This document shows positions 1 to 8,282 of a stretch of DNA of 64,000 nucleotides, piece by piece. Below the pieces are notes generated by a model. The model saw nothing but the letters and a program-made list of their open reading frames with translations, was not told the origin of the DNA and did not search any database. Positions within the stretch are counted from its first letter, which is position 1. The number at the start of each line of letters is the position of its first letter. Source of the DNA: a bacterium (GTDB taxonomy: Bacteria; Patescibacteriota; Gracilibacteria; Peribacterales; Peribacteraceae). Made by a program: the position numbers and the translations under genes. The DNA lies in contig JAKQEM010000042.1 of assembly GCA_029558515.1 (NCBI GenBank), forward strand, positions 62,001 to 126,000, written 5' to 3'.

Positions 1-730
1 GGACGATGAGCGTTCCCTCGCTCTTCTTCAGACAGAGTTCCACGGAATCGGCCAGTCGCGTGCGTTGCGGGTTGACACCCCCTTCCACCGCCTGCAGGTC
101 GTGGATCACCATGCGGTCGACCACGATCGCGATGGAGTGCGCCTTCTTCGGGTCCAGGGTGATTTCCTCATCCGTCGTCATGATCTGTCCGTCGACGCGC
201 ACGCGCACGAATCCCTCCCGCTTCACGGCGTCCAGAATTTTGATGTGCTCGCCCTTGCGCCCCTCGATGAGCGGTGCCAGGAGGTAAATCTTCCGTCCTT
301 CCGGCAATCCCGCGATGGTCTCCACCATCTGGCTGGCGGACTGCCGCTGCAGGATCGTTCCGCATATCGTGCAGTGAACGCGACCGACCTTGGCCCAGAG
401 CAGACGCATGTAGTCGTAGATTTCCGTCACCGTGCCCACGGTGGAGCGCGGGTTTCTTGGCGCAGTTTTTTGATCAATGGAAATGGCTGGAGAAAGCCCT
501 TCGATCGACTCCACCTCCGGTTTTTCCATTTGCGCGATGAACTGCCGTGCATAGGCCGACAAGCTCTCCACGTACCGCCTCTGCCCCTCCGCGAAGATCG
601 TATCGAACGCCAGCGTCGATTTGCCCGACCCCGAGACGCCCGTGATCACTGTCAGTTTGTTTCTGGGAATGGTGACGTCGATATTCTGCAGATTGTGCAT
701 TTTGGCTCCTTTGACGATGATATGGTCCAT
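1..730 (-). CDS. uvrA: UvrA, excinuclease ABC subunit A (N-terminal part; 3' end beyond window)
   Basis: ATPase that locates bulky DNA lesions with UvrB at the start of nucleotide excision repair. About 243 N-terminal codons are visible. The start is the ATG at 730 (reading [13 protein letters not shown]), the usual UvrA N-terminus. Walker A GVSGSGKS is at residues 31-38. It is followed by the family segments [31 protein letters not shown] and a CxxC (HCTIC) beginning the first zinc module. The reading frame is clean to the window edge. Full UvrA is about 940 residues, so roughly three quarters lies outside. Identification is by recognition of the conserved sequence. Confidence 0.97.
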   Translation of the reverse strand, partial: MDHIIVKGAKMHNLQNIDVTIPRNKLTVITGVSGSGKSTLAFDTIFAEGQRRYVESLSAYARQFIAQMEKPEVESIEGLSPAISIDQKTAPRNPRSTVGTVTEIYDYMRLLWAKVGRVHCTICGTILQRQSASQMVETIAGLPEGRKIYLLAPLIEGRKGEHIKILDAVKREGFVRVRVDGQIMTTDEEITLDPKKAHSIAIVVDRMVIHDLQAVEGGVNPQRTRLADSVELCLKKSEGTLIV

Positions 731-810
731 AGAGGAGGGCAGAAAGGGAAGAAAAGGCAGGAAGGGCGGCAACGTACTCATCACTCATGACTCAACACCC
801 ATCACTACAG

Positions 811-829
811 AAAAACGCCCCGCCGGGCG
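811..829 (-). terminator. Possible Rho-independent terminator (minus strand)
   Basis: On the minus strand a CGCCC/GGGCG stem with a 4-nt loop is followed directly by five T. It sits upstream of uvrA and could stop transcripts coming from the dehydrogenase side. The stem is short. Confidence 0.35.
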
Positions 830-864
830 CGGGCGCGAGCACCGAGCTTACTGATTTTTAGGCT

Positions 865-1506
865 TTGTGTAAAGGGTTGAGGTGGGGAAGTTGGACAGCA
901 ATAGTATGCAACTATACGATTCTCTTCGTGCAGTCGCCCCTCTCTCAACATAATGCCCGCGTACGCTTTTCCTTCCCATTATTTATAGTAATGATGATAG
1001 CTGGACTATTGCCTGCTTTGGTTTTTTCAGTATTTGGATATCTTCTGTATGCTCTGGCGATTGCACCGATTTTTGGATTTTCGGCTCCATTGGAAGGGGC
1101 CATTCCATCCATGCAGCAGGTTTGGAATGTCGTGCTATGTATTCTGGCGGTGGATGTGCTTTTCGTCGTGAAGTCTCTGATGGCCGTTCGGCGCAATGGC
1201 ATCTTACTGCACGCTGATCATTTGGTGTTGCGTAGGGGCATAGGAGTGACATTCGGATGTAAGGTTTCCTATCGTTCGATTTTGTATAAAGATATTTTGC
1301 GCATGCGTATTCGTACATGGAAGATGGTCCATCCGGCGCACTGCGCTGAGGTGAGATTTCTCGTTCAAAGAAAAAATGGATCATTTGAACGTTTGACTAT
1401 CGATAATATCGAACATCCTACGGAACTGAAGCGATGGATTGAAGAAAAACGCAAGCAATGCAACGCTGCATCCGACGGCGTGACGGATCTGGATTTCATG
1501 CGGTAG
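865..1506 (+). CDS. Small membrane protein with a cytoplasmic PH-like domain
   Basis: Unrecognised protein of up to 213 residues. Two hydrophobic segments are visible (around FPLFIVMMIAGLLPALVFS and VWNVVLCILAVDVLFVV). A polar C-terminal part of about 95 residues follows, with alternating beta-like stretches (ILLHADHLVLRRGIG, VRFLVQRKNGSFERLTI), as in bacterial PH-like (YdbS/bPH2-type) proteins. That assignment rests on pattern only. The start is uncertain: the longest frame opens at TTG 865, but the GTG at 928, just before the first membrane segment, is equally plausible. No neighbour suggests a function. Confidence 0.6.
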   Translation: MCKGLRWGSWTAIVCNYTILFVQSPLSQHNARVRFSFPLFIVMMIAGLLPALVFSVFGYLLYALAIAPIFGFSAPLEGAIPSMQQVWNVVLCILAVDVLFVVKSLMAVRRNGILLHADHLVLRRGIGVTFGCKVSYRSILYKDILRMRIRTWKMVHPAHCAEVRFLVQRKNGSFERLTIDNIEHPTELKRWIEEKRKQCNAASDGVTDLDFMR

Positions 1507-1549
1507 AGAGGAAAATCGGATCACCGCTCCGTCAGCACCGCCTTACTGC

Positions 1550-1777
1550 TCATGCAATGAGAAGCTCGCCCAGTGTTCGAGTGACGATGCGTTGGAATTG
1601 TCCGAAGAGAAAGCGGATGTGTGCTTGGGTGAGGAACAGTGTCACCTTCGGATTGAGGACGTTGGTCAGGAAGCTCATTCCAATTACAGCAGGCAAGACA
1701 ATATCTCTACCCTGATGTCGTTCTTGCAGTTGCAGAGAAGACGAGAGTGATGTGTGCCAAAGGTATGGTCGCGGCAA
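1550..1777 (-). pseudogene. Relic of a LysE/RhtB-family amino-acid exporter
   Basis: The minus-strand frame carries GMSFLTNVLNPKVTLFL and later RTLGELLIA. These resemble the LysE-family core (FxxGxLTNxLNPKxxLFF) and its C-terminal helix. Only a fragment of about 50 family-like residues remains and the expected other transmembrane helices (family size about 200 residues) are absent. I read it as a decayed exporter gene. The similarity is by eye. Confidence 0.4.
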
Positions 1778-1779
1778 TG

Positions 1780-2454
1780 TTACGAAATACTGTGTTCTCC
1801 GGTTTCTTCCATATATTCAAGCCTTGTTTTGTCCTCCTTTATAAGAGTCACAATTTGCAGAGCCAGTGCTTCCGGAGCGATCATGCGTTGTTCCTTTTCT
1901 TTGAGCGCCGCTCCCTTGACGCCGTGGCGGGCGAGCGGTGTATCGGTGGGGCCGGGGTAGAGACGTTTGACGGCGTACTGCGGATACCGTTGTGCAAAGA
2001 AATCCAACATGCGATCGGCGCAGATTTTGGCAAGCGCGTAGAGCGCGGGATCCTCCGGCGGCGTGAGCGCGTGGCGCGAGAGCATCTGGACGACGGTGGT
2101 ATGCGGCGCGAAGCGGGGGAGCGTGTGCTTCAGCATCAACCAGGAACCTTTCACATGGACGTTCATCAGCGCGTCGAACTCTTCGGGGGTGGAATCAAAG
2201 AGAGTGCCGCGTCGCATGAGGCCCGCGTTATTGATCAGCATATCGATGGGTGCGTCGATGTGCGCGAGCGCATGATCGATGGATCGCGCATCGGTGATGT
2301 CTGCTTGGATCGTCGTGACGCCGGGACGAGAATCGGCCGGACGCAGGTCAAGTCCGAAGACATGCGCCCCCTCCGCTGCAAGCAGTGTTGCGAGCGCCGA
2401 TCCGATGCCGCTGCCGCTGCCGGTGAGGAGGATGGTTTTCCCCCGCAGTTCCAT
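1780..2454 (-). CDS. Short-chain dehydrogenase/reductase (SDR)
   Basis: NAD(P)-dependent oxidoreductase of the classical SDR family, 224 residues, slightly short for the family (about 250). The Rossmann glycine motif TGSGSGIG is near residues 11-18. NNAG follows near residue 75, and the active site appears as a Ser (MLSRHA) followed by YALAK (Tyr-x3-Lys). The YPGPTDTPLA segment matches the usual PG motif after the catalytic Lys. The substrate cannot be inferred. A TATACT -10-like hexamer lies just upstream on the minus strand (2462-2467). Confidence 0.9.
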   Translation of the reverse strand: MELRGKTILLTGSGSGIGSALATLLAAEGAHVFGLDLRPADSRPGVTTIQADITDARSIDHALAHIDAPIDMLINNAGLMRRGTLFDSTPEEFDALMNVHVKGSWLMLKHTLPRFAPHTTVVQMLSRHALTPPEDPALYALAKICADRMLDFFAQRYPQYAVKRLYPGPTDTPLARHGVKGAALKEKEQRMIAPEALALQIVTLIKEDKTRLEYMEETGEHSIS

Positions 2455-2592
2455 GGTCGGAAGTATACGCGCCGTTTCCGGTCATGCCAGCGGGATACCT
2501 GAGGCGCCGCATGGGGAAGGAAGATGCCTTTCTGGCTTCTTGCCAAGTTGAAAGAGTATGCTTGCGTCCACGTCTCATTCTGTACATTGCTT

Positions 2593-3105
2593 ATGATGAT
2601 CGAACTCTCAGAAGAGGAATTCCAAAGCCTGCTCGCGCTCGTTTCCATCGGGGAGCGGGTGATGAACGATTGGACGCCGGAACAGCAGTGGAGCTCCGAG
2701 CAGCGCCGCAGCGCTCAGTTGCTCGTGGACCTCTGCGAACGGGCGCCTTCCGGTCGCGCCGCGCATCTGGTGGCGCAGGAACCGGATACGGGTGAGTGGG
2801 TGCCGTCACGCAGGCTGGAAGACGAGACCGACCGGGTGCTTGGCTACTATGATGAGGAGATTTTTTGGGATCAGCTCGTCACGCGATTCGCGCGCAGAGA
2901 TCTGCTGGCGGAGTACGGGGAGGAAGCGTTGAGCCGTCTTGCTTCCGGGCATCGTCGACAGGCGGAGGAAGCGATGATCGAGTACTACGAGCGTGAAGTG
3001 GACCGCCACGGCATCGCCCGCATGATCGTTGCGGAGGAGAAGCGCCCCGCCATGGGATCGCAGCAATGGCACAATCCGCCCGCCGCATCCAGCGAAAAAG
3101 TGTAA
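2593..3105 (+). CDS. Hypothetical acidic alpha-helical protein
   Basis: Unrecognised 170-residue protein. It is soluble, rich in Glu, Arg and Ala, and predicted largely helical, with no signal peptide or motif. The start MMIELSEEEFQ (ATG 2593, or the next ATG 2596) is preferred over the upstream in-frame start at 2524, whose added residues look like translated intergenic DNA. Codon use resembles the neighbours. It is followed 58 bp later by the SLH protein on the same strand. Confidence 0.6.
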   Translation: MMIELSEEEFQSLLALVSIGERVMNDWTPEQQWSSEQRRSAQLLVDLCERAPSGRAAHLVAQEPDTGEWVPSRRLEDETDRVLGYYDEEIFWDQLVTRFARRDLLAEYGEEALSRLASGHRRQAEEAMIEYYEREVDRHGIARMIVAEEKRPAMGSQQWHNPPAASSEKV

Positions 3106-3163
3106 CGGACTCTTGAGGTGTGCGCAGAGCTTTGTAGCATCGGGGGGTTCCCCCCTTTGTTCC

Positions 3164-4507
3164 ATGCGCTCCGTCCGTTTCGCTACTTCGATGGTTCTTG
3201 CTCTGCTGATGATCGCCCCTGCGCAAGCGGCGCTCTTTTCCGATGTGCCGGCAGACTTTCCCTTCGCGCCGCACATCGAGGCACTTGCGCAGCGCACCAT
3301 CGTTCGGGGGAATCCGGATCGAACGTTCCGTCCTGCGTCGGCCGTGAATCGCGCAGAGATGCTGACGCTCCTCTACCGTGCGACGGAGCGTTCACCTGTG
3401 GATACGGAGACCGGTTGTTTCAAAGATGTGGAGCGGGGAAGCTGGTATGAAACGGTGGTGTGTGACGCCGCTCTGCAGGGGTATGTCTCCGGGTATCCGG
3501 ACAAGACGTTTCGTCCTGAGCAGAGCGTCAACCGCATGGAGGCATTGAAGATGTTGCATACGGTGCTGGGGTTTGATCACCCCACGGACATTCCGCCCGC
3601 CATCGGAGCAAGGTACGCTGATATTGATTTGAGTGCCTGGTACGCGCCGTACGTCGCGAGTGCTTTTTTGCGCCGGGTGATTCCCATCGCCGGACAGGAG
3701 GGGCCGCACTTCGAACCCGGTCTGCCGCTCACGCGCGGGGAGGCGGCCGCCTACATCGCACACGCACTGCAGGTGCCGTTGCCCGACGGGCAAACGGACG
3801 AATCATCCGCCGCGAGTGAGGGCACGAGCACATCGTCCGTGACGGGACAATCGTCCTCCGGTCCGTCGACGGGCACGGCAGAACTTTCCTTCCCTTTTCG
3901 CGACGCGGGGACGTTCATCGGACGGACTGCGCGCATCATTCGATTCACGTTGCGGCGGCCGGTGGTGACGGAGTTGCGAGCGACGGTGGAACCGGGGCGC
4001 GGCAAGCCGGGTCTGACATGCAGACTCTTTCGCATGGGCGGGAGTACCGACTTTTCCAGCGAGTACTACCGGGGATACGTTGCCGGCAATGTCTGCGTCA
4101 TCCGCGCGTCGCTCGACGCCTCGGACTATCAATTGGAAATCCGACCGAATGAAGAAAATGCATCGTTCGAGATCACGGGAACAACGGTGAGCGGCGATGG
4201 CAACGATGGGTTTCGCGAGGCACGCGCCATCGGTGTCGGTGCGTCTCAAAGCGGCGTCATCGAGGCGGAAGACATTGCGGACTGGTACGCGTTCACGCTG
4301 AATCGTCCGCAGACGCTCACTGTGAAAATGGCTGAGGAAAGCGACGTATCTTGCATCGTGTACGCGATGGAAGACGTCGACCTCTTCGGATTTGTCGAGC
4401 CGCGATGCGACAGTGCGTACGACTATCCGCGCGGGCGCTACGTCATCGGCGTGCAGCGCAAGGACGGACGAGACGGAGTGCGAACGTATGGTATCGGTCT
4501 TCGCTGA
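3164..4507 (+). CDS. Secreted S-layer homology (SLH) domain protein with C-terminal PPC-like domain
   Basis: Probable cell-surface protein, 447 residues. The N-terminus MRSVRFATSMVLALLMIAPAQAALF is a signal peptide with an AQA-A type cleavage site. Three SLH repeats follow (residues about 24-200), each with FxDV...AxxxG...GxPDxxFRPxxxVNRxE signatures; PDRTFRPASAVNRAEML and PDKTFRPEQSVNRMEAL are clear. SLH domains bind secondary wall polymers. A Ser/Thr/Gly linker leads to a beta-rich region whose end (ADWYAFTLNRPQTLTVKM) resembles a pre-peptidase C-terminal (PPC) domain. The start at 3164 is chosen because it begins the signal peptide; an in-frame start at 3029 adds implausible sequence. Confidence 0.88.
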   Translation: MRSVRFATSMVLALLMIAPAQAALFSDVPADFPFAPHIEALAQRTIVRGNPDRTFRPASAVNRAEMLTLLYRATERSPVDTETGCFKDVERGSWYETVVCDAALQGYVSGYPDKTFRPEQSVNRMEALKMLHTVLGFDHPTDIPPAIGARYADIDLSAWYAPYVASAFLRRVIPIAGQEGPHFEPGLPLTRGEAAAYIAHALQVPLPDGQTDESSAASEGTSTSSVTGQSSSGPSTGTAELSFPFRDAGTFIGRTARIIRFTLRRPVVTELRATVEPGRGKPGLTCRLFRMGGSTDFSSEYYRGYVAGNVCVIRASLDASDYQLEIRPNEENASFEITGTTVSGDGNDGFREARAIGVGASQSGVIEAEDIADWYAFTLNRPQTLTVKMAEESDVSCIVYAMEDVDLFGFVEPRCDSAYDYPRGRYVIGVQRKDGRDGVRTYGIGLR

Positions 4508-4638
4508 GCGTCGTTTTCTGAACACATGCGATGTTCATCACATCACATTTCGAGACGAAAATCTTTACCATTCACTTTCCATACAATGCAAATCACTTAC
4601 AATGATTTCCATATCTTATTTCTTTCCCAACCATTCCC

Positions 4639-4761
4639 ATGGTCAAGAAGAAGAAAACAGTGAAGAAGGCTGCGAGGAAGCCGGCGAAGAGGACGGCGAA
4701 GAAGGCTGCGAGGAAGCCGGCCGCCCGCAAGGCGAAGAAGACGGCGAAGAGAAGGAAGTAA
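4639..4761 (+). CDS. Histone H1-like lysine/alanine-rich DNA-binding peptide
   Basis: A 40-residue peptide starting MVKKKKTVKKAARKPAKR and made almost only of Lys, Arg, Ala, Pro and Thr, with a repeated KKAARKPA unit. This composition is typical of bacterial histone H1-like/AlgP-type tails that coat DNA or RNA non-specifically. It is supported by a clean ATG, a TAA stop, and a strong terminator 25 bp after the stop. It has no predicted fold. Confidence 0.75.
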   Translation: MVKKKKTVKKAARKPAKRTAKKAARKPAARKAKKTAKRRK

Positions 4762-4785
4762 ATCAGTGAGCTCACTGGAAGACGG

Positions 4786-4813
4786 CGCCCCCAAGTGGGG
4801 GCGTTGTTTTTTT
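4786..4813 (+). terminator. Rho-independent terminator of the histone-like gene
   Basis: Perfect 7-bp GC stem CGCCCCC/GGGGGCG with an AAGT loop at 4786-4803, followed by TTGTTTTTTT. It also separates this gene from the convergent clpB. Confidence 0.9.
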
Positions 4814-4889
4814 GCTGCGCGGTTCGCCATGCTCATTCTGTTTATCAGTGGCAGATGCGCATCGACAGATCTATCGGAATTGGCTTATC

Positions 4890-7502
4890 CTAGCTCTTTC
4901 TCCCGGATGAGACCCCCTTCCTCTTTCTCTCGTTGCTCTTGCGCGCAATGGTCATGTCGCCGTTCGATGCATCGATGCAAACGTGATCACCCTCCGCAAT
5001 GTTTCCTGCGATGATTTGCAGAGAGAGCTCATCCAGTATCAGTTCCTGTATGACGCGCTTGAGGGGGCGTGCGCCGTAGTCCGGATCGTAGCCGCGGGTC
5101 GCAAGCAGACTGTGCGCGGCGGGCGTGAGATCGATGGTGATAGATTTTTCCGCCAGCCGACGAGTGAGACGCGCGACTTGCAGCGTGACGATCTCAGCGA
5201 TGTCTTCCTGCGAGAGCGGCTGGAAGATGATGACGTCATCGATGCGGTTGAGAAACTCGGGATGGAACGTCCGCCGTAGCAGCGTGTCCACCGCTTCCGT
5301 CTGCAGCACTTTCTGTCCCGCGAGTTTCGCGATGTCGCCGCTCCCCAGGTTGCTCGTCATGATGAAGATCGTGTTCTTGCAATCGACGGTGCGTCCCTTG
5401 CCGTCCGTGAGGCGGCCTTCATCCAGTACCTGCAGGAGAATGTGAAAGACGTCCGGATGCGCTTTCTCGATTTCATCCAGCAGAATCACCGAGTATGGGT
5501 GTCGCCGGATGGCTTCCGTCAGCTGTCCTCCTTCTTCATACCCCACGTACCCCGGCGGAGCGCCCAGAAGGCGTGCGACCGCGTGACGTTCCATGTACTC
5601 GGACATGTCGATGCGGATCATGAGACGTTCGTCATTGAAGAGGAACTCGGCGAGCGCCTTGGCCAGTTCCGTTTTTCCCACCCCCGTCGGTCCCAGAAAG
5701 AGGAAGGATCCGATGGGGCGGCCTTCTTCCTGGATGCCTGCGCGCGATCTGCGCACGGCGCTGCTCACCGCTTTGATCGCTTCGCACTGTCCCACCACCC
5801 GCTCCGAAAGATGTTTCTCCAAATCCGCGAGTTTGCTGCGCTCTTCCGTGAGGAGTCTGGTCACGGGAATGCCGGTCCAGCGGGCGACCCTGCGCGCGAT
5901 ATCCTCCTCCGTTACTTCTTCGGTCAGGAAACGGCTCGTCTTCTGCAGTGCGTCCAGTTCCTCCTTGGCCTTCTGCACGCTCTTCTCTTGTTCGGGGATG
6001 AGTCCGTAGCGGATCTCCGCCACCCGCTGGAAGTCGCCCGTGCGTTCGGCTTGCTGCGCTTCTTCCTTCAAACGATCGATCTCCGCATGCGTCGATTTGA
6101 GCGCATCGATGACGCTCTTCTCGCTGTTCCATTGCAATTCCATGCGGCGATGCCGTTCTTCGAGATCGGACAATTCCTTCTCACCGTCCTCCAGACGTTT
6201 CTTCGACGCCTCATCCTGTTCCTTCTTCAGCGCTTCCCGTTCGACCGTCAGTTGGCGGATATGGCGTTCCAATTGATCGAGCTCCGTCGGTTTGCTGTCC
6301 ATTTCGATGCGCAGCGCGGAGGCCGCCTCGTCCATGAGATCGATTGCCTTGTCCGGCAAAAAACGATCGCCGATGTATCGGTCGGAAAGAGTGACCGCTG
6401 CCACGACCGCAGCGTCGCGAATGCGCACACCGTGATGGACTTCGTACTTCTCCTTGATGCCGCGCAGAATCGAGATCGCGTCCTTCACGGACGGCTCGTC
6501 CACCTGCACCGGTTGGAAACGGCGTTCAAAAGCCGCGTCTTTCTCGATGTGCAGGCGGTACTCCTTCAGCGTCGTGGCGCCGATGGTACGGAGTTGTCCT
6601 CTGGCCAGCGCAGGCTTCAGAAGATTGCCCGCATCGACCGCCCCTTCCGCGCCACCCGCACCGACGATGGTATGCAGTTCGTCGATGAACAGAATGATGG
6701 ACCCCGCCGACGTTTCGACTTCCTTGATGAGCGCCTTCAAGCGATCTTCAAATTCACCGCGGTACTTTGCCCCCGCGATCATCGCGCCCAAATCAAGCCC
6801 CAGGATGCGTTTGCCCTTGAGTGTTTCGGGGACGTCTCCCTCGATGATCTTGCGCGCGAGTCCTTCCACGATGGCGGTCTTTCCCACGCCGGGCTCACCC
6901 ACCAGGACCGGATTATTCTTCGTGCGGCGTGAGAGAATCTGCATGATGCGTCGGATTTCCTCGTCGCGCCCGATCACAGGATCCGTTTTACCGTCGCGAG
7001 CCATTTGGGTGAAATCAATCGTGTACTTCTGCAGCGTCTGGTACTTTCCCTCGGGATTCGGATCGGTGACATGTTGGCTTCCGCGGAGAGTGCGGAGCGC
7101 GCCCAGCACGTCTTTCCCCCCGATCTGCAGCAGGTCCCGCACGGTCGCAATCGTCAGCAATCCCAGGAACAGATGTTCCGCGGAAACGTACGCGTCCTCC
7201 ATCTTCTTCGCTTCCTTCTCCGCGCGGTCGAGCGCGTCCTTCAGTTCCGGCGCGAGGTAGGGTTGCCCGCCGCCTCCCTCCACGGAAGGAAGAGCGGCTA
7301 TTTTCTCCCGCGTCGATCGAAGCGCCGCCGCCGGGTCTACTTGGAGTTGCGTCAGCAGCGCCGGAACGATGCCGTCTGCTTGGGAGAGGAGCGCTGCAAG
7401 GAGGTGAAGCGGCGAGAGCGCCTGTTGCCCGCGGGACTTTGCGATGTCGAGAGCGTCCTGCATGCCCTCTGCGGCTTTGGTGGTGAATCGATCCACATTC
7501 AT
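4890..7502 (-). CDS. clpB: ClpB, AAA+ protein disaggregase
   Basis: Hexameric chaperone that extracts proteins from aggregates with DnaK/DnaJ. It has 870 residues, the normal length. Order: Clp N-terminal repeat domain (1-145), NBD1 with Walker A GEPGVGKT at 202-209 and Walker B LFIDELH, a long coiled-coil M-domain (about 400-530) that distinguishes ClpB from ClpA/ClpC, then NBD2 with GPTGVGKT and LLDEIEKAH, and the ClpB C-terminal domain. The last 20 residues are Lys/Arg/Ser-rich, an unusual tail. ATG 7502 gives the canonical [10 protein letters not shown] start. A promoter overlapped by a CIRCE-like operator lies directly upstream. Confidence 0.98.
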   Translation of the reverse strand: MNVDRFTTKAAEGMQDALDIAKSRGQQALSPLHLLAALLSQADGIVPALLTQLQVDPAAALRSTREKIAALPSVEGGGGQPYLAPELKDALDRAEKEAKKMEDAYVSAEHLFLGLLTIATVRDLLQIGGKDVLGALRTLRGSQHVTDPNPEGKYQTLQKYTIDFTQMARDGKTDPVIGRDEEIRRIMQILSRRTKNNPVLVGEPGVGKTAIVEGLARKIIEGDVPETLKGKRILGLDLGAMIAGAKYRGEFEDRLKALIKEVETSAGSIILFIDELHTIVGAGGAEGAVDAGNLLKPALARGQLRTIGATTLKEYRLHIEKDAAFERRFQPVQVDEPSVKDAISILRGIKEKYEVHHGVRIRDAAVVAAVTLSDRYIGDRFLPDKAIDLMDEAASALRIEMDSKPTELDQLERHIRQLTVEREALKKEQDEASKKRLEDGEKELSDLEERHRRMELQWNSEKSVIDALKSTHAEIDRLKEEAQQAERTGDFQRVAEIRYGLIPEQEKSVQKAKEELDALQKTSRFLTEEVTEEDIARRVARWTGIPVTRLLTEERSKLADLEKHLSERVVGQCEAIKAVSSAVRRSRAGIQEEGRPIGSFLFLGPTGVGKTELAKALAEFLFNDERLMIRIDMSEYMERHAVARLLGAPPGYVGYEEGGQLTEAIRRHPYSVILLDEIEKAHPDVFHILLQVLDEGRLTDGKGRTVDCKNTIFIMTSNLGSGDIAKLAGQKVLQTEAVDTLLRRTFHPEFLNRIDDVIIFQPLSQEDIAEIVTLQVARLTRRLAEKSITIDLTPAAHSLLATRGYDPDYGARPLKRVIQELILDELSLQIIAGNIAEGDHVCIDASNGDMTIARKSNERKRKGVSSGRKS

Positions 7503-7518
7503 GGAGTTTCTTGGAAAT

Positions 7519-7543
7519 TATCACTCGGAAGTATAGAGTGATA
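7519..7543. promoter_or_regulatory. CIRCE-like HrcA operator of clpB
   Basis: Inverted repeat TATCACTC-N9-GAGTGATA. The CIRCE consensus is TTAGCACTC-N9-GAGTGCTAA; with the adjacent bases included, the left arm here matches 8 of 9 and the right arm 7 of 9, with the exact 9-bp spacer. It overlaps the -10 box of the clpB promoter, as expected for HrcA repression of heat-shock genes. Confidence 0.78.
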
Positions 7544-7558
7544 GAATGGATGCGTCAA
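7530..7558 (-). promoter_or_regulatory. clpB promoter
   Basis: On the minus strand TTGACG (7553-7558) is separated by 17 bp from TATACT (7530-7535), a near-consensus housekeeping sigma promoter. The transcript would start about 20 bp upstream of the clpB ATG. Confidence 0.75.
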
Positions 7559-7597
7559 TGTATCTATGATGCGGGTTTGGCTATACTGGCTTTGCCC

Positions 7598-7673
7598 GCC
7601 CGCGTAGCTCAGTGGATAGAGCGACTGGCTTCGAACCAGTAGGCCGTGGGTTCAATTCCTGCCGCGGGCACCA
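7598..7673 (+). tRNA. tRNA-Arg(TCG)
   Basis: 76-nt cloverleaf. Acceptor GCCCGCG pairs with CGCGGGC, the D arm is TAGCTCAGTGGATAGAGC, the anticodon stem is ACTGG/CCAGT with loop CTTCGAA (anticodon TCG), the T loop is TTCAATT, and CCA is encoded. A TATACT -10 hexamer lies at 7582-7587. It reads Arg CGA codons. Confidence 0.97.
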
Positions 7674-7745
7674 TTCGATTCGCTCCTCACTTCGTTCGTC
7701 GCTCACTCTTGGTACACCACGGTAAAAACTGCATGCGAATCGAAT
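7673..7745. repeat. Inverted repeat downstream of tRNA-Arg
   Basis: ATTCGATTCGC (7673-7683) and GCGAATCGAAT (7735-7745) form a perfect 11-bp inverted repeat around 51 bp. It could fold at the 3' end of the tRNA transcript or be a decayed palindromic repeat. It contains no coding sequence. Confidence 0.5.
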
Positions 7746-7839
7746 GAAAGCGAGCAAAGCGCCGCAGCGCGAGAGGATCCAAGAATAGGGAGGAAGGCAT
7801 GGTTATGTGTGATCACTTTCGTGTATACTGGCGTCTCCC

Positions 7840-8211
7840 ATGCGGTTTACGCTTCTCGTCACCCTCGGCCTGTACGCCACGCTCGGTTCGCTCTGCCCCA
7901 TGCACATGGAAGCTGCGACGCTGCAACGGGAATCACACATTGCGGTGAGAACGGCGATGGATCATGCGGCCGTCATGCACGGAGAGTCGGCTGCCGCGCA
8001 CACGGATTGCGGGGAGGAGGATCACTGTACGCTGGGGGAAAGAGTGGATGGTGCACACTCGTACGCCGCGGAGGAGACATCGGTCGTTTGCATGGATGTC
8101 GCTGCAAGCGACACTGCAATCGTCGTGCCTTGGTTTGAAGAGGAGAGAATGAGAAAAGGAGAGCGTCCGCCACCGCTTCCGGCGTTAACGACAGTGGTCC
8201 TGCGGCTGTAG
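7840..8211 (+). CDS. Small secreted His/Cys/Met-containing protein at the copper locus
   Basis: Unrecognised 123-residue protein. A hydrophobic N-terminus (MRFTLLVTLGLYATLGSLCPMHMEAA) looks like a signal peptide. The mature part holds clustered metal-ligand residues (MDHAAVMHGES, HTDCGEEDHC, VVCMDV), suggesting metal binding outside the membrane. It is the first gene before the HMA/cupredoxin fusion and copA, so periplasm-side copper binding is a reasonable inference but unproven. A TATACT -10 at 7824-7829 puts the transcript start a few bases before the ATG, giving an almost leaderless mRNA. Confidence 0.6.
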   Translation: MRFTLLVTLGLYATLGSLCPMHMEAATLQRESHIAVRTAMDHAAVMHGESAAAHTDCGEEDHCTLGERVDGAHSYAAEETSVVCMDVAASDTAIVVPWFEEERMRKGERPPPLPALTTVVLRL

Positions 8212-8282
8212 AGAGTGCGAGACGGTCTCGCAGTCGGATGTGTTCCGATTTGCATATTTTTGCATTCTTCCCACTCTCATCC

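Noticed and set aside
5442-6932. Long plus-strand open frame (496 codons) opposite clpB
   Set aside because: It is the antisense shadow of clpB. The composition is that of reverse-translated codon bias and there is no domain.
8216-8232. TGCGAGAC-G-GTCTCGCA palindrome as terminator or operator
   Set aside because: Perfect 8-bp dyad but no T-tract and no matching copy elsewhere; left unassigned.
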